Shown here piece by piece: positions 24,327 to 33,435 of a stretch of 33,440 nt of DNA; the first letter of the stretch is position 1; each line of letters opens with the position of its first letter. The position numbers and the translations under genes are program-made. The notes under the pieces were generated by a model that did no database searches, had not been told where the DNA came from, and saw only the letters and a program-made list of their open reading frames with translations. Source of the stretch: Mesobacillus subterraneus (GTDB lineage Bacteria > Bacillota > Bacilli > Bacillales > Cytobacillaceae); contig NZ_JXIQ01000017.1 of assembly GCF_000934845.1 (NCBI RefSeq), positions 1-33,440 of the forward strand, in the 5' to 3' direction.

Positions 24327-25144
24327 ATCGCAAAAAAAACAGCTGGCTGATAACCACTCTCTTGATTTTAGGTTCATTGGTAATACTGTTTCCACTTTAT
24401 TTAACGGTTACAATCGCTTTTAAAACACCGCTTGAAATGGCTGGCAATTTATTAGCGCTTCCTAAGACATGGTCATTTGACAACTTTGCCCAAGCAATTG
24501 AAATGACTAATTTCTTCAACGCTTTCAAAAACAGTGCTTTCGTTACGTTTTTTGTGGTCATTTTTACCGTAATGACGAATTCACTTGTTTCTTATGCGAT
24601 CGCAAGGAACATGCATAAGAAGTTTTATAAGTTTTTATACTTCTACTTTTTAAGTGCGATGTTCATTCCTTTTCCGATTATCATGCTTCCACTCGTAAAA
24701 CAGACAAGCGCATGGGGTATGGATAATCTGGTAGGGCTGATCATTCTGTATATCGTGTTCAATTTATCTTTTAATGTATTTATTTACATCGGATATATCA
24801 AGTCTATTCCTATAGAACTGGAAGAGGCGGCGATCATGGATGGTGCAAGTACCTGGGGTGTGTTTTGGAAGGTCATCTTCCCGCTGCTTGCACCAATGAA
24901 TGCGACAGTCGCGATCATTACGAGTCTTGGAGCATGGAATGACTTCATGCTGCCACTCGTGTTGTTGAGTGACCGGGAAATGGCGACATTGCCTCTCGTG
25001 CAGTATATTTTCCAATCGCAATTCAGCACGGACTATAACCTTGCATTTGCCTCTTATTTGATGGCTCTAGCGCCAATGATCATCGTGTACATTTTTGCCC
25101 AGAAATGGATCATTAGTGGTGTGATGAAAGGTTCGATAAAATAA
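24323..25144 (+). CDS. Sugar ABC transporter permease, MalG type (second locus)
   Basis: Second membrane subunit, 273 residues and six apparent membrane segments. The EAA loop is ELEEAAIMDGASTWGVFWKV, and it ends SGVMKGSIK. The start overlaps the previous stop, with GAGAGGTGG upstream. As in the first locus, no ATPase gene is present. Confidence 0.9.
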   Translation: MNRKKNSWLITTLLILGSLVILFPLYLTVTIAFKTPLEMAGNLLALPKTWSFDNFAQAIEMTNFFNAFKNSAFVTFFVVIFTVMTNSLVSYAIARNMHKKFYKFLYFYFLSAMFIPFPIIMLPLVKQTSAWGMDNLVGLIILYIVFNLSFNVFIYIGYIKSIPIELEEAAIMDGASTWGVFWKVIFPLLAPMNATVAIITSLGAWNDFMLPLVLLSDREMATLPLVQYIFQSQFSTDYNLAFASYLMALAPMIIVYIFAQKWIISGVMKGSIK

Positions 25145-25174
25145 CTTTAGGAAAATGGATCGGAGTGTAGTGAC

Positions 25175-26860
25175 GTGAATAAGACTTGGTGGAAAGAAAG
25201 CGTAATATATCAGATTTATCCGAGAAGCTTTAATGATTCCAATGGTGATGGTGTGGGCGACATCAACGGAATAACGGAAAAAATCCCTTATTTGAGCGAG
25301 CTCGGAATTGATGTCATCTGGCTGTCTCCCGTCTATAAATCACCAAATGATGATAATGGCTATGATATTTCTGATTATCGAAATATCATGGACGAGTTTG
25401 GTACGATGGAGGATTTTGATAAGATGCTGGCTGAGGCTCATCATTATGGAATCAAAATTATGATGGACCTGGTTGTCAACCATTCAAGCGATGAGCATGC
25501 CTGGTTCCAGGAATCTCGTAAGTCAAAAGAAAACCAATACAGAGACTATTATATCTGGAAAAAGCCGGTGAATGGGGAGCCACCGACGAATTGGGGAGCT
25601 GCTTTTGGCGGGAGTGTCTGGGAATACGATGAAGAGACAGGCGAGTATTATCTCCACCTTTTCAGCAAAAAGCAGCCGGATCTTAACTGGGAAAATCCTA
25701 TATTAAGAAATGAAATCTATGAAATGATGCGTTTTTGGCTGAATAAGGGCATTGACGGATTCAGGATGGATGTCATCAATTTCATTTCAAAAGATACAAG
25801 CTATCCTCAGGGTGAAATCCGAGAAGGGCATAAATATGGGAATGGAAGCAAGTACTATATGAATGGTCCGAAAATCCATGAATTTCTCCAGGAAATGAAC
25901 AAAGAAGCGCTAAGTGGTTTTGACACGATCACTGTCGGAGAAATGCCCGGCGTTTCAGTTGAAGAGGGCAAGCTCTATACAGGGACAAGCCGGAATGAAT
26001 TAAATATGGTTTTCCATTTCGAACACGTGGGCCTTGGGGATGGACGATTTGGCAAATGGGATCCGCGTGAATGGAAACTTACTGAGCTGAAAGAAATAAT
26101 GACTAAGTGGCAAAAGGGTTTAGAAATGGATGGTTGGAACAGTCTGTACTGGAGCAACCATGACCAGCCGCGGGCTATTTCACGCTGGGGCAATGATTCC
26201 GATGAGTACAGGATGGTATCGGGCAAAATGATTGCTACCTGTCTTCATATGATGCAAGGTACTCCATATATCTATCAAGGTGAAGAAATCGGCATGACGA
26301 ACGTCAAGTTTAATGATATCAACGATTACCGGGATATCGAAACATTGAATGCTTATCGCGATTTAACCCCTGTTTCATTGACACATGAAGAAATTTTCAA
26401 GGGTATTCACGAGCGTAGCCGTGACAACGCTCGAACTCCTGTGCAATGGGACAGCAGCCCGAATGCAGGCTTCACAACAGGAACACCTTGGATCAATGTA
26501 AATCCTAACTATGAAAAAATCAATGCCGAAGCTGCTTTAAAAGATGAAAACTCTATTTTCTATTACTATAAGAAGCTCATCAAACTAAGAAAGCAGAACG
26601 AAATAATCGTGTACGGCACATTTGATTTATTAATGGAAAAGGATGAGCAGATTTTTGCATATACTCGGACACTTGGAGAGGATCAATTATTGGTGATCTG
26701 TAACTTCAGCGCCCAAAATACTGTCTTCACCCTTCCTGAAGATGTCCGCTATTCTTCGAAGGAATTACTAATTTCTAACCTTAACGTCGATGAAAATCAA
26801 TCTATCGAAGAAGTGACGCTTCAGCCTTATGAAGCAAGGGTTTATCGCTTGAAAAAATAA
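25175..26860 (+). CDS. GH13_31 alpha-glucosidase, oligo-1,6-glucosidase type (copy 1)
   Basis: Cytoplasmic exo-glucosidase releasing glucose from imported oligosaccharides. The 561 residues are the usual length. Catalytic residues are Asp199 (GFRMDVIN), Glu256 (TVGEMPG) and Asp330 (SNHDQPR), and the subfamily block QPDLNWENP is present. Val200 follows the nucleophile. In this subfamily valine there marks alpha-1,6 (isomaltose, panose) cleavage, while maltases usually have alanine or threonine. The start is GTG, with a weak GGAG upstream. It follows the permease after 30 bp. Substrate preference is inferred from Val200. Confidence 0.93.
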   Translation: MNKTWWKESVIYQIYPRSFNDSNGDGVGDINGITEKIPYLSELGIDVIWLSPVYKSPNDDNGYDISDYRNIMDEFGTMEDFDKMLAEAHHYGIKIMMDLVVNHSSDEHAWFQESRKSKENQYRDYYIWKKPVNGEPPTNWGAAFGGSVWEYDEETGEYYLHLFSKKQPDLNWENPILRNEIYEMMRFWLNKGIDGFRMDVINFISKDTSYPQGEIREGHKYGNGSKYYMNGPKIHEFLQEMNKEALSGFDTITVGEMPGVSVEEGKLYTGTSRNELNMVFHFEHVGLGDGRFGKWDPREWKLTELKEIMTKWQKGLEMDGWNSLYWSNHDQPRAISRWGNDSDEYRMVSGKMIATCLHMMQGTPYIYQGEEIGMTNVKFNDINDYRDIETLNAYRDLTPVSLTHEEIFKGIHERSRDNARTPVQWDSSPNAGFTTGTPWINVNPNYEKINAEAALKDENSIFYYYKKLIKLRKQNEIIVYGTFDLLMEKDEQIFAYTRTLGEDQLLVICNFSAQNTVFTLPEDVRYSSKELLISNLNVDENQSIEEVTLQPYEARVYRLKK

Positions 26861-26865
26861 GGAAC

Positions 26866-26888
26866 GGGCCTTTTATGGGCCCTTTTTC
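26866..26888 (+). terminator. Hairpin between the two alpha-glucosidase genes
   Basis: GGGCC (26866-26870) pairs with GGCCC (26878-26882), loop TTTTAT, followed by TTTTTC. It is a compact terminator-like hairpin. It may set a lower level for the second glucosidase. Confidence 0.65.
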
Positions 26889-26917
26889 ATGGGAATAAAA
26901 AGGATTGAGGTGCTACT

Positions 26918-28555
26918 GTGAAGAAAAAATGGTGGAAAGAAGCTGTAGTTTATCAAATTTACTGGCGAAGCTTTTATGACTCCGATGGGGATGGCTACGG
27001 TGATTTAAAGGGAGTAATCGAAAAGCTCGATTACATTAAAAGTCTTGGAATCGACGTGATCTGGCTGAATCCTTTCTATGAATCGCCTGACCGGGATAAT
27101 GGCTACGATATTTCAGATTATTATAGTGTGATGGAGAAGGCCGGAGATATGGCGATTTTTCAGGAATTTGTCCAGGAAATTCATAACCGGGAAATGAAAG
27201 TCATCATGGATCTTGTCGTCAATCATACATCTGATCAGCATCCATGGTTTCAGGAATCCCGTTCTTCAAAGGATAATCCAAAGAGAGATTGGTATATTTG
27301 GGAAGATCCAAAAGAAGGGAAGGAGCCGAATAACTGGCGCTGTTATTTTGCCCCATCATGCTGGGAATTGGACCCGCGAACTGAGCAATATTATTACCAT
27401 TCCTTTGCCGTGGAACAGCCTGATTTAAACTGGAAAAACCCTGAGTTGCGAAACGAGATTTATAAGATGATGCGATTCTGGCTTGATAAAGGAATCGATG
27501 GGTTCCGGATGGATGTGATCAATCTTCTGGCGAAAAGAGAGGATTTTTCAGACGCGGAAAATCCATCTGATATTAGTTACCTGGCAAACAATCCAGGGAT
27601 TCATGATTATCTCCAGGAAATGAATCGTGAGGTACTTCAGCATTATGATGCAATGACAGTAGGGGAGATCCCTTTTGTTACACCTCAGGAAGGGCTGCTC
27701 TACGTGGATGAGGAGCGGAATGAGCTTAATACATTATTCCATTTCCAGGTGGCTGACGAAATGCCAACTTGGGACATGATCCGTTTTAAAAGAATTCAAG
27801 CAAGCTGGTACGATGGTTTAAAGGGGAAAGGCTGGAACTCTCAATTCCTGAACAATCATGACCATACAAGGCAAGTGACACGCTATGGAAATGATGGGAA
27901 ATATCGTGTGCAGTCTGCCAAGCTGTTGGCGACAATGATTCATACGCTGCCGGGAACTCCTTATGTTTATCAGGGCGAAGAAATCGGGATGACTGGAGTC
28001 AGGTTCGACTCAATTGAGGATTATAACGATATTGCAATGAGAAATAAATACCATGAAGAAGTAGCCAAAGGACGTGACCCACAAGAAGTCTTTGAAAGCC
28101 TGCTGCTGTTGAGCCGTGATAATTCAAGGACACCGATGCAATGGAACGATGCCCCACAGGCAGGTTTTACAGGCGGCGAACCATGGATTAAAGTCAATCC
28201 AAACTTCAAGGAAATCAATGTCGAAGCGGCTTTGAAAGACCAGGACTCCATCTTTTACTACTATAAAAAACTAATCAGTCTGCGGAAAGAAAATGAAGGA
28301 ATGGTATACGGGGAGTATCATGATTTATTACCAGATGATAAAAATCTGTATGTTTACACCCGCTCATACAACGAAGTAACGTGGCTCGTTGTCCTGAACC
28401 ATTCAGATGAGCAGCGAGAGTATACTCTCCCGGAAGAATTTCAACACGCTGAAAAACAGCTGATTATCGGTAATTATGAGCTAAAAACGAACAGTGAAGA
28501 ATCCCTTCTCGATCCGCATGAGGCGAGGATTTATAAAATAAGTACCCAATGTTAA
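26918..28555 (+). CDS. GH13_31 alpha-glucosidase, oligo-1,6-glucosidase type (copy 2)
   Basis: Second exo-glucosidase, 545 residues, clearly paralogous to copy 1. Catalytic residues are Asp199 (GFRMDVIN), Glu250 (TVGEIPF) and Asp315 (NNHDHTRQ); Val200 again points to alpha-1,6 bonds. The loop after the nucleophile is shorter than in copy 1, and NNHDH replaces SNHDQ, so substrate preference may differ. The start is GTG behind TTGAGGTG. It is the last gene of the second sugar locus. Confidence 0.93.
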   Translation: MKKKWWKEAVVYQIYWRSFYDSDGDGYGDLKGVIEKLDYIKSLGIDVIWLNPFYESPDRDNGYDISDYYSVMEKAGDMAIFQEFVQEIHNREMKVIMDLVVNHTSDQHPWFQESRSSKDNPKRDWYIWEDPKEGKEPNNWRCYFAPSCWELDPRTEQYYYHSFAVEQPDLNWKNPELRNEIYKMMRFWLDKGIDGFRMDVINLLAKREDFSDAENPSDISYLANNPGIHDYLQEMNREVLQHYDAMTVGEIPFVTPQEGLLYVDEERNELNTLFHFQVADEMPTWDMIRFKRIQASWYDGLKGKGWNSQFLNNHDHTRQVTRYGNDGKYRVQSAKLLATMIHTLPGTPYVYQGEEIGMTGVRFDSIEDYNDIAMRNKYHEEVAKGRDPQEVFESLLLLSRDNSRTPMQWNDAPQAGFTGGEPWIKVNPNFKEINVEAALKDQDSIFYYYKKLISLRKENEGMVYGEYHDLLPDDKNLYVYTRSYNEVTWLVVLNHSDEQREYTLPEEFQHAEKQLIIGNYELKTNSEESLLDPHEARIYKISTQC

Positions 28556-28572
28556 ACTCGATACATTACTAA

Positions 28573-28731
28573 TTATAACCTCTCCGGAGTTAATCGCATG
28601 GCATGCCAGTTGGCAGGCAATCCTGCAAGGAGACAGGATTCGTCAACTCGAACTTTCCCTAATCCAAGATCATTCGCTACAGCGATACCCAATATCTCTT
28701 GATTGACAAGCGAACCTCCCAATGGAGTACT
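28573..28731 (-). pseudogene. Unidentified coding remnant
   Basis: A minus-strand frame of 53 codons with no ATG reads protein-like sequence: VNQEILGIAVANDLGLGKV, then VDESCLLAGLPANWHAMRL, TPERL and a stop at 28573. I do not recognise the family. The composition looks like coding sequence, but the upstream part is closed by a TGA. It may be the 3' end of a deleted gene. Chance coding potential is possible. Confidence 0.3.
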
Positions 28732-28822
28732 TCAGTATATTGGATGTACTAAGATACGTTAGTTGTTTTGCAAAAGGTGATATAGTTAAAAGAGTATAAA
28801 TTTGGATGGGAGGCATGTTCAT

Positions 28823-29806
28823 ATGAATTACCGTGAATTAGGAAATACTGGAATCAAGATCAGTGAAGTTAGTTTTGGGACATGGGCAATTGGCGGTTCA
28901 TGGGGCAAGACGAATGATCAAGAAGCGTTAAGGTCGCTGGAGTACGCGATTGATCAGGGTGTCAATTTTTTTGATACAGCCGATGTATATGGTGACGGCC
29001 ATAGTGAAGAGTTGTTAGCGAAGGCCACCAAAGGCAAGGAAGACCAGATTCATATCGCGACAAAATTTTGCCGCAAGGGTGATATACACGATCCGGAAAA
29101 CTATAGCTATGAAACTGTCAGATCTTATTGCGAAGATAGTCTCCGTCGTTTGAACAGGGAATCCATTGACTTGTATCAGATTCATTGCCCGGCTACTGAG
29201 ATTTTGCGGGATGGTAGTGTGTTTGACGTGCTTGACCGTCTCCAGGAGGAAGGGAAGATCCGCCATTATGGAGTTAGTGTCGAAACGGTGGAAGAGGGGC
29301 TGATCAGCATGGAAAATCCAAATGTGAAAAGCCTGCAGATCATTTTTAATATGTTCCGGCAGAAGCCGCTGGAGACATTGATCCCTGAAGCTTATCGAAA
29401 AGGAGTAGGGCTGCTGGTGAGGCTGCCGCTAGCAAGTGGGCTGTTGACGGGTAAATTTTCAGCAGGGCATGTATTTGAAGAGGATGACCATCGCCGTTTT
29501 AATGAAAATGGAGAGGCGTTTAATGTTGGCGAAACATTTGCGGGTCTTGGGTTCAAAAAAGGTGTGGAGTTGGCCGACCAGCTGAAGTGGATTGCCGAAG
29601 GTCGCCAATCGATGGCGAGCGCCGCACTGCGTTGGATTCTCGACCAAAAGGAGATCACTTGTATCATTCCAGGATTTAAAAACGCGGCTCAAGTAAAGGA
29701 CAATCTCGGCGCTCTCGAAACAACACCATTCACAGAAGAAGAACTGCAGACAATCCAGCGTTTTTATCAGGAGAATGTGAAGGATTTTATCAGGGGAGCT
29801 TATTGA
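28823..29806 (+). CDS. Aldo/keto reductase
   Basis: NADPH-dependent oxidoreductase of the TIM-barrel AKR superfamily. The 327 residues contain the full catalytic tetrad: Asp51, Tyr56 (FFDTADVYGDGHSEE), Lys81 (IATKFC) and His121 (YQIHCP). The C-terminal cofactor block ITCIIPGFKNAAQVKDN is present. It resembles the IolS/YhdN/YrpG group of Bacillus. The ATG at 28823 follows GGGAGG; a TTG at 28802 would give seven extra residues without a better ribosome binding site. It appears to be a single-gene unit with its own terminator. The substrate is unknown. Confidence 0.9.
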   Translation: MNYRELGNTGIKISEVSFGTWAIGGSWGKTNDQEALRSLEYAIDQGVNFFDTADVYGDGHSEELLAKATKGKEDQIHIATKFCRKGDIHDPENYSYETVRSYCEDSLRRLNRESIDLYQIHCPATEILRDGSVFDVLDRLQEEGKIRHYGVSVETVEEGLISMENPNVKSLQIIFNMFRQKPLETLIPEAYRKGVGLLVRLPLASGLLTGKFSAGHVFEEDDHRRFNENGEAFNVGETFAGLGFKKGVELADQLKWIAEGRQSMASAALRWILDQKEITCIIPGFKNAAQVKDNLGALETTPFTEEELQTIQRFYQENVKDFIRGAY

Positions 29807-29839
29807 AACGAACGGACGAAGCTATGGAAAAAAATTCAG

Positions 29840-29880
29840 GGCACAAATGAAAGGTTTGTGCCTTCTTTTTGTTTTTTTTA
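29840..29880 (+). terminator. Terminator of the aldo/keto reductase gene
   Basis: GGCACAAA (29840-29847) pairs with TTTGTGCC (29855-29862), a perfect 8-bp stem, followed by TTCTTTTTGTTTTTTTT. Confidence 0.88.
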
Positions 29881-29982
29881 ACGATTTTGTGTTTAACTGG
29901 TTTATAATAGAATCGCAATAATTGGGATTTTCCTTTTTTGAGAGGTTATCATTACTAGTAGTCAAATAATGGGAGGAAATCA

Positions 29983-32900
29983 ATGTCTAGTGTACTAACA
30001 CAGCGTGAGATAAGGAAGTTATTCACGGATGCGGTTTATCGTCGTGGTCTGGCTTATTATAAACAGGGTTATGTGGGAAACTTGACTTTTGATCCCGCGA
30101 GAGAATTATGGAAGGCGAGCGTCAGAGGATCAATGGTTTACCAAGTTACTATTCATATGGATGAAGATGGAATCGAATGCGACTGTGAGTGTCCAGCGTT
30201 CGGCAATTATTCAAGCCCTTGCAAGCATGTGGCGGCTGTTTTGCTTAAAATTCAGGGACAGGAGTCTGGTTCTGGATTCCGTGTTCCAAGTCCCGAGCCG
30301 TCTTTCGAGCAAAAATTCACTCGGCTAGCAGCACAGAAAAGGATGGAGGAGGAGAAAAGGCGAGCTGAGGAAAGACAAAGAATCTATACGAAACATATTA
30401 CCGACAAGTTTATTGAAGCGTTCGCAAATCAGTCTCTGCCCGAATTGTCTCAGAAAGAAAGCAGAGACAAAGAAGAGCTGATGGTAGAATGGATTTGCAG
30501 AATTCACAAACCATTTTCAGGGAGTCGAGTTTTGCAGATGGAAATGAAAGCAGGACCGAAAAAGACGTATGTTGTCCGGAAAATTACCGGGTTTCTAAAT
30601 GCGGTCCGAACGCAGTGTCAATATGAATTTACCAAAAATTTTACATATGATCCTAGCGAGCATCGTTTTTCAGAGCGAGATAAAGAAATCATTGAGCTGC
30701 TGCTGCAATCGGTCAAATACGAGGAAATTTATCAGCAAATGCAGAGGGAGCACTACGGAAATGGCTTTGTTTCTGAGGAGCGAAGCATTACGATTTCGCC
30801 GATGCTGGCAGATTCCTTCTTAGCGAAAATGGCGGAAGGGAACGTTCGGCTTGAATATGGCGGCGATACGTATGAGGGAGTGGAAGTTCACGAGGATGAA
30901 TTGCCAATTACTCTAAGTTTGAATCAGGGATCGAACGATCAATCCTATCAATTGGACTTGTCGGAACTGCTTTTTAGCGAGTACCTTGCGCTTTATGGTT
31001 ACCTGGTAGAGGGCAATCGTTTTTATAAACTTTCAGATGATCAGCAACGGTATATGAGCGATTTGAAGAATTTAGCCAGTCTAAACCGCAACCCGATAGT
31101 AATGATTGACAACGAACAAATGGAACCCTTCCTTTCCCATGTCGTTCCAAAGATGAACAGGATTGGCAAATTGAAAATTGCTGATGAGGTCACAAACCGA
31201 ATTTCGAACGAACCTTTAAAGGCGAAGGTTTTTGTCGACTGGGATGATGAAACTCTGCAAATTCAATTGGAATACCATTATGGTGATAAAATCCTGAATC
31301 CATTTCAACCCGATCAAAATGCAGATCCAAATCAAGTGATTTTGATACGAGAGGCTGGAAAGGAACAGGCAATCATGAATATCCTTGAAAGCTGCAGCCT
31401 GCGGATTTTTGGGAACGATTTGTATTTGAAGGGCGAAGAAAATGTATATGACTTCTTATATGACACGCTGCCTAAACTAGAGGATTATGCAGATATCTTT
31501 TTAACAAATGCTGTAAAATCGCTGATTTTGCCGAGCAGACAAGTACCGGTGACGAACATTGAGGTGAATTCCTCTGGAAATTGGCTGGATGTCAGCTTTA
31601 CTATCGAAGGAATTGCCCAGAAGGATGTACAGAATATATTGCTCTCGGCGGTTGAAAAAAAGAAATACTACCGGCTGCCAGATGGCGCTTTTGTTTCGCT
31701 TGAATCAGAGGAATATGAAAGCATCCAAACCATGGTGCAGGAATTCCATATGAAGCCATCTCATTTGAAAAATGAATCGCTGCAGCTGCCGTTATACCGA
31801 GGAATGCAGCTGGAAGAGGTGATGAAAAAGGAGAATGGCGGCAACGCAAAGTATGGGAAGCATTTCCGCCGGCTGCTTAGTTCGCTGAAAAATCCGGAGC
31901 AACTAGAATTTGATGTACCAAAACTGCTCGAGGCAACGTTGAGGGACTATCAAAACTATGGATTCCAATGGTTAAGTACGTTGAATCATTATCGCCTTGG
32001 CGGAATTCTGGCAGATGATATGGGGCTCGGAAAAACATTGCAAAGCATCGCCTTTATTTTATCCGAAAAAGACAGGACGGAAGACAATAAGCCTGTCCTG
32101 ATCGTTGCTCCAGCTTCCTTAGTGTACAACTGGAAAAATGAATTCCACAAATTTGCCCCTTCCTTAAAGGTGGCGGTGATGATTGGTTCGCCGCAGGAAA
32201 GAACGGATATGATCAAAGAGGCGGATTCTCTCGATGTCTGGATTACATCTTATCCAACGTTAAGACAGGATATCGAACAATATGCACAGTATGAGTTCCG
32301 GACGCTGATTTTGGATGAGGCACAGATGATCAAAAATCATGCCACGAAAGCGGCCAAGGCAGTAAGGGAAGTCCGTGCTGGAACCCGTTTCGCATTGAGC
32401 GGGACGCCAATCGAGAACTCCATCGACGAGCTGTGGTCCATTTTCCAAACAATCATGCCTGATTTTTTCCCGAACCAAAAGGCATTCCGTCAGCTTCCGC
32501 CTGAAAAAGTAGCCAAAATGGTGAGTCCGTTTATTTTGCGGAGGGTTAAAAAGGATGTCCTCAAGGAATTGCCGGACAAGATTGAAAGTGTGAACTATTC
32601 AGAGCTGACCAAACAGCAAAAAGAACTATACCTTGCTTACTTAAGCAGAATCCAAGCGGAAGCAAAGGAATCGCTTGATGGAGAAGGATTCCAGAAAAGC
32701 CGCATCAAGATTCTCGCCGGTTTGACAAGGCTGCGGCAATTATGCTGCCATCCGTCTTTATTTTTGGACAATTATCAAGGGGAATCAGGAAAGCTGCAGC
32801 AACTGATGGAGATTGTCGCCAATGCCGTTGAGAATGGGCGGCGCCTGCTAATTTTCTCCCAATTCACTAGCATGCTATCGATGATCAGCGACCACTTGAA

Positions 32901-33297
32901 CAAGGAAGGCTTCCGCTTTTTCTATCTCGATGGCAAGACAGCCTCGAAGGAACGGGTCCAGTTGGTAGATCGATTCAACGAGGGAGAGGCGGACATTTTC
33001 CTGATTTCGTTGAAGGCAGGAAACACCGGATTGAATTTGACCGGGGCAGACACGGTTATTCTGTATGATCTTTGGTGGAACCCGGCCGTGGAAGAACAAG
33101 CAGCAGGACGGGCACACCGCATGGGCCAAAAGAAAGTCGTCCAAGTCATCCGGCTAATCTCCCAAGGCACGATTGAAGAGAAAATATATGAACTGCAGCA
33201 AAGCAAACGCGAACTGATCGAAACAGTCATCGAACATGGAGATCAAGCCCTAGCAAAAATTAGCGAGGAAGAAATCCGGGAAATCTTGAATATATAG
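29983..33297 (+). CDS. SWIM zinc-finger SNF2-family helicase
   Basis: Predicted DNA-dependent ATPase of the Swi2/Snf2 group. An N-terminal SWIM zinc finger (CxCxnCxH) uses Cys68, Cys70, Cys80 and His82 (CDCECPAF, SPCKH). A long middle region to about residue 640 follows, then the two RecA-like lobes. Motif I is DDMGLGKTLQS (about 677), motif II LDEAQMIKN (about 777), motif III LSGTPIENS, and motif VI QAAGRAHRMGQ (about 1040). The 1104-residue length fits bacterial SWIM-SNF2 proteins such as Bacillus YwqA. ATG at 29983 has GGGAGGAAATCA upstream. The bacterial role is poorly known and is thought to involve DNA or transcription complexes. No restriction or defence partner is visible nearby. Confidence 0.92.
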   Translation: MSSVLTQREIRKLFTDAVYRRGLAYYKQGYVGNLTFDPARELWKASVRGSMVYQVTIHMDEDGIECDCECPAFGNYSSPCKHVAAVLLKIQGQESGSGFRVPSPEPSFEQKFTRLAAQKRMEEEKRRAEERQRIYTKHITDKFIEAFANQSLPELSQKESRDKEELMVEWICRIHKPFSGSRVLQMEMKAGPKKTYVVRKITGFLNAVRTQCQYEFTKNFTYDPSEHRFSERDKEIIELLLQSVKYEEIYQQMQREHYGNGFVSEERSITISPMLADSFLAKMAEGNVRLEYGGDTYEGVEVHEDELPITLSLNQGSNDQSYQLDLSELLFSEYLALYGYLVEGNRFYKLSDDQQRYMSDLKNLASLNRNPIVMIDNEQMEPFLSHVVPKMNRIGKLKIADEVTNRISNEPLKAKVFVDWDDETLQIQLEYHYGDKILNPFQPDQNADPNQVILIREAGKEQAIMNILESCSLRIFGNDLYLKGEENVYDFLYDTLPKLEDYADIFLTNAVKSLILPSRQVPVTNIEVNSSGNWLDVSFTIEGIAQKDVQNILLSAVEKKKYYRLPDGAFVSLESEEYESIQTMVQEFHMKPSHLKNESLQLPLYRGMQLEEVMKKENGGNAKYGKHFRRLLSSLKNPEQLEFDVPKLLEATLRDYQNYGFQWLSTLNHYRLGGILADDMGLGKTLQSIAFILSEKDRTEDNKPVLIVAPASLVYNWKNEFHKFAPSLKVAVMIGSPQERTDMIKEADSLDVWITSYPTLRQDIEQYAQYEFRTLILDEAQMIKNHATKAAKAVREVRAGTRFALSGTPIENSIDELWSIFQTIMPDFFPNQKAFRQLPPEKVAKMVSPFILRRVKKDVLKELPDKIESVNYSELTKQQKELYLAYLSRIQAEAKESLDGEGFQKSRIKILAGLTRLRQLCCHPSLFLDNYQGESGKLQQLMEIVANAVENGRRLLIFSQFTSMLSMISDHLNKEGFRFFYLDGKTASKERVQLVDRFNEGEADIFLISLKAGNTGLNLTGADTVILYDLWWNPAVEEQAAGRAHRMGQKKVVQVIRLISQGTIEEKIYELQQSKRELIETVIEHGDQALAKISEEEIREILNI

Positions 33298-33346
33298 TGG
33301 GGAATAGAGCATCTAGGGGTGGACAGGAAAACATTTCGGCGGATTC

Positions 33347-33435
33347 TTGACAACTTTAGGCCAATCTCCTGCAAACCTGTCAAAAAAAAGGTGTTTTCTT
33401 GACAACTTTGAGCTTTGGACCCTCAAAGCTGTCAA
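33347..33435. repeat. Two tandem 37-bp inverted repeats
   Basis: Units 33347-33383 and 33399-33435 each begin TTGACAACTTT and end TGTCAA, so the ends are inverted repeats of TTGACA. In the second unit the arms extend to TTGACAaCTTTGAG and CTCAAAGcTGTCAA, a 13-of-14 match. The first unit's centre has diverged. The units start 52 bp apart, 49 bp downstream of the helicase gene, and end five bases before the window edge. Confidence 0.7.

Noticed and set aside
28801-28822. TTG start for the aldo/keto reductase at 28802
   Set aside because: The GGGAGG motif is correctly spaced for the ATG at 28823, which begins the standard MNYRELGNTG start of the family.
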